Of a stretch of DNA of 6,435 nucleotides, positions 6,098 to 6,435 are shown in pieces. The translations under genes were made by a program, and so were the position numbers. The stretch is from the NCBI GenBank assembly GCA_913049615.1, contig CAJWZI010000094.1, positions 1 to 6,435 of the forward strand. The letters run 5' to 3'. The DNA comes from an uncultured Alphaproteobacteria bacterium. GTDB lineage: Bacteria > Pseudomonadota > Alphaproteobacteria > GCA-2731375. The notes under the pieces were generated by a model that searched no databases, was not told the DNA's origin, and saw only the letters and a program-made list of their open reading frames with translations. The first letter of the stretch is position 1, and each line of letters starts with the position of its first letter.

Positions 6098-6435
6098 ATG
6101 TCTGCTGAATTGATAATGTTATTCTGGGCGGTGGTGCTGACCTTTGTTCAGGTATTAGTGTCTGTAATACTGTGCAATAAGCAGGCTGGCCTAACGGAAT
6201 TGGCGGGCAACCGCGATACCTTCGTGCCAGAGGGTATTGCGGGACGGGCCACACGGGCCCACCGCAACATGTTAGAGAATTTGCCCCTATTTGCTGCACT
6301 GGTGTTGATCGTACATGTGGCCGGTTTGAGTAGTGACGCAAGCGTTTTAGGGGCGCAGATTTTTGTTATTGCGCGATTGGCCGCAGCGATTATTTACATC
6401 ATCGGCATTCCGTGGTTACGCACAGCTGCTTTTGG
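6098..6435 (+). CDS. MAPEG-family membrane protein, cut by the window edge
   Basis: The first 112 residues of a small integral membrane protein of the MAPEG family (membrane-associated proteins in eicosanoid and glutathione metabolism); bacterial members are usually about 130 residues, so perhaps 20 are missing past the edge. Three hydrophobic segments are visible at about 4-26, 62-77 and 83-103. The family signature is RAHRNMLENLPLFAALVL (53-70), followed by ARLAAAIIYIIGIPWLRTAAF (92-112, interrupted by no charged residue after Arg93 until Arg108). Eukaryotic members are glutathione transferases or leukotriene synthases; the function of this bacterial type is mostly unknown. GGGAG at 6083-6087, 10 nt ahead, supports the ATG. 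It lies 33 nt past the SDR in the same direction and may be co-transcribed, though a functional link is not shown. Confidence 0.88.
   Translation, partial: MSAELIMLFWAVVLTFVQVLVSVILCNKQAGLTELAGNRDTFVPEGIAGRATRAHRNMLENLPLFAALVLIVHVAGLSSDASVLGAQIFVIARLAAAIIYIIGIPWLRTAAF

Overview
The window looks like a stretch of chromosome from an alphaproteobacterium, probably an uncultured or marine Rhodospirillales-like lineage. This rests on my recognition of family-specific wording in ribosomal protein S4, CysS and the TrmJ-type methyltransferase, and on the company of cysS, cimA, a SpoU/TrmJ methyltransferase and rpsD. No search was run, so the taxonomic placement is inference. There are two divergent gene blocks around an intergenic region of about 344 bp. 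I see no tRNA, rRNA, CRISPR array, insertion sequence or phage gene.

Left block, minus strand, read from right to left: cysS (cysteinyl-tRNA synthetase), a remnant of the citramalate synthase gene cimA, a tRNA/rRNA 2'-O-methyltransferase of the TrmJ type, then rpsD. The first three are packed with 4 and 6 nt between genes and look like one transcript. rpsD is set apart by 121 bp that hold a very good sigma-70-type promoter, so it can be transcribed on its own. The main oddity is cimA: its reading frame is open, with a good ribosome binding site and a TTG start, but it encodes only 116 residues. The first ~90 residues of a CimA are joined in frame to what looks like its last ~25, so roughly 400 residues of catalytic barrel and C-terminal domain are gone. 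It is either a real in-frame deletion that leaves a dead enzyme, or an assembly error.

Right block, plus strand: a thiolase-fold protein of the SCP-x/lipid-transfer class that lacks both classical catalytic cysteines, a small DUF35 zinc-ribbon/OB-fold partner, a classical short-chain dehydrogenase with a complete catalytic tetrad, and the start of a MAPEG-family membrane protein cut by the window edge. Thiolase, DUF35 and SDR are spaced by 17 and 6 nt and form an obvious operon. Known thiolase-like/DUF35 pairs work on acyl-CoA carbon-carbon bonds (Ltp2 with the DUF35 part of ChsH2 in steroid side-chain breakdown; BbsAB in benzylsuccinate breakdown, with an SDR pair BbsCD). By analogy this is probably a small acyl-CoA catabolic module in which the SDR oxidises a hydroxyacyl intermediate and the thiolase-like/DUF35 complex makes or breaks a C-C bond. 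The substrate cannot be read from the sequence.

Bases 1-127, downstream of rpsD, show no convincing terminator and no gene. The intergenic region 3361-3704 holds a 19-bp interrupted palindrome and little else that I can support.
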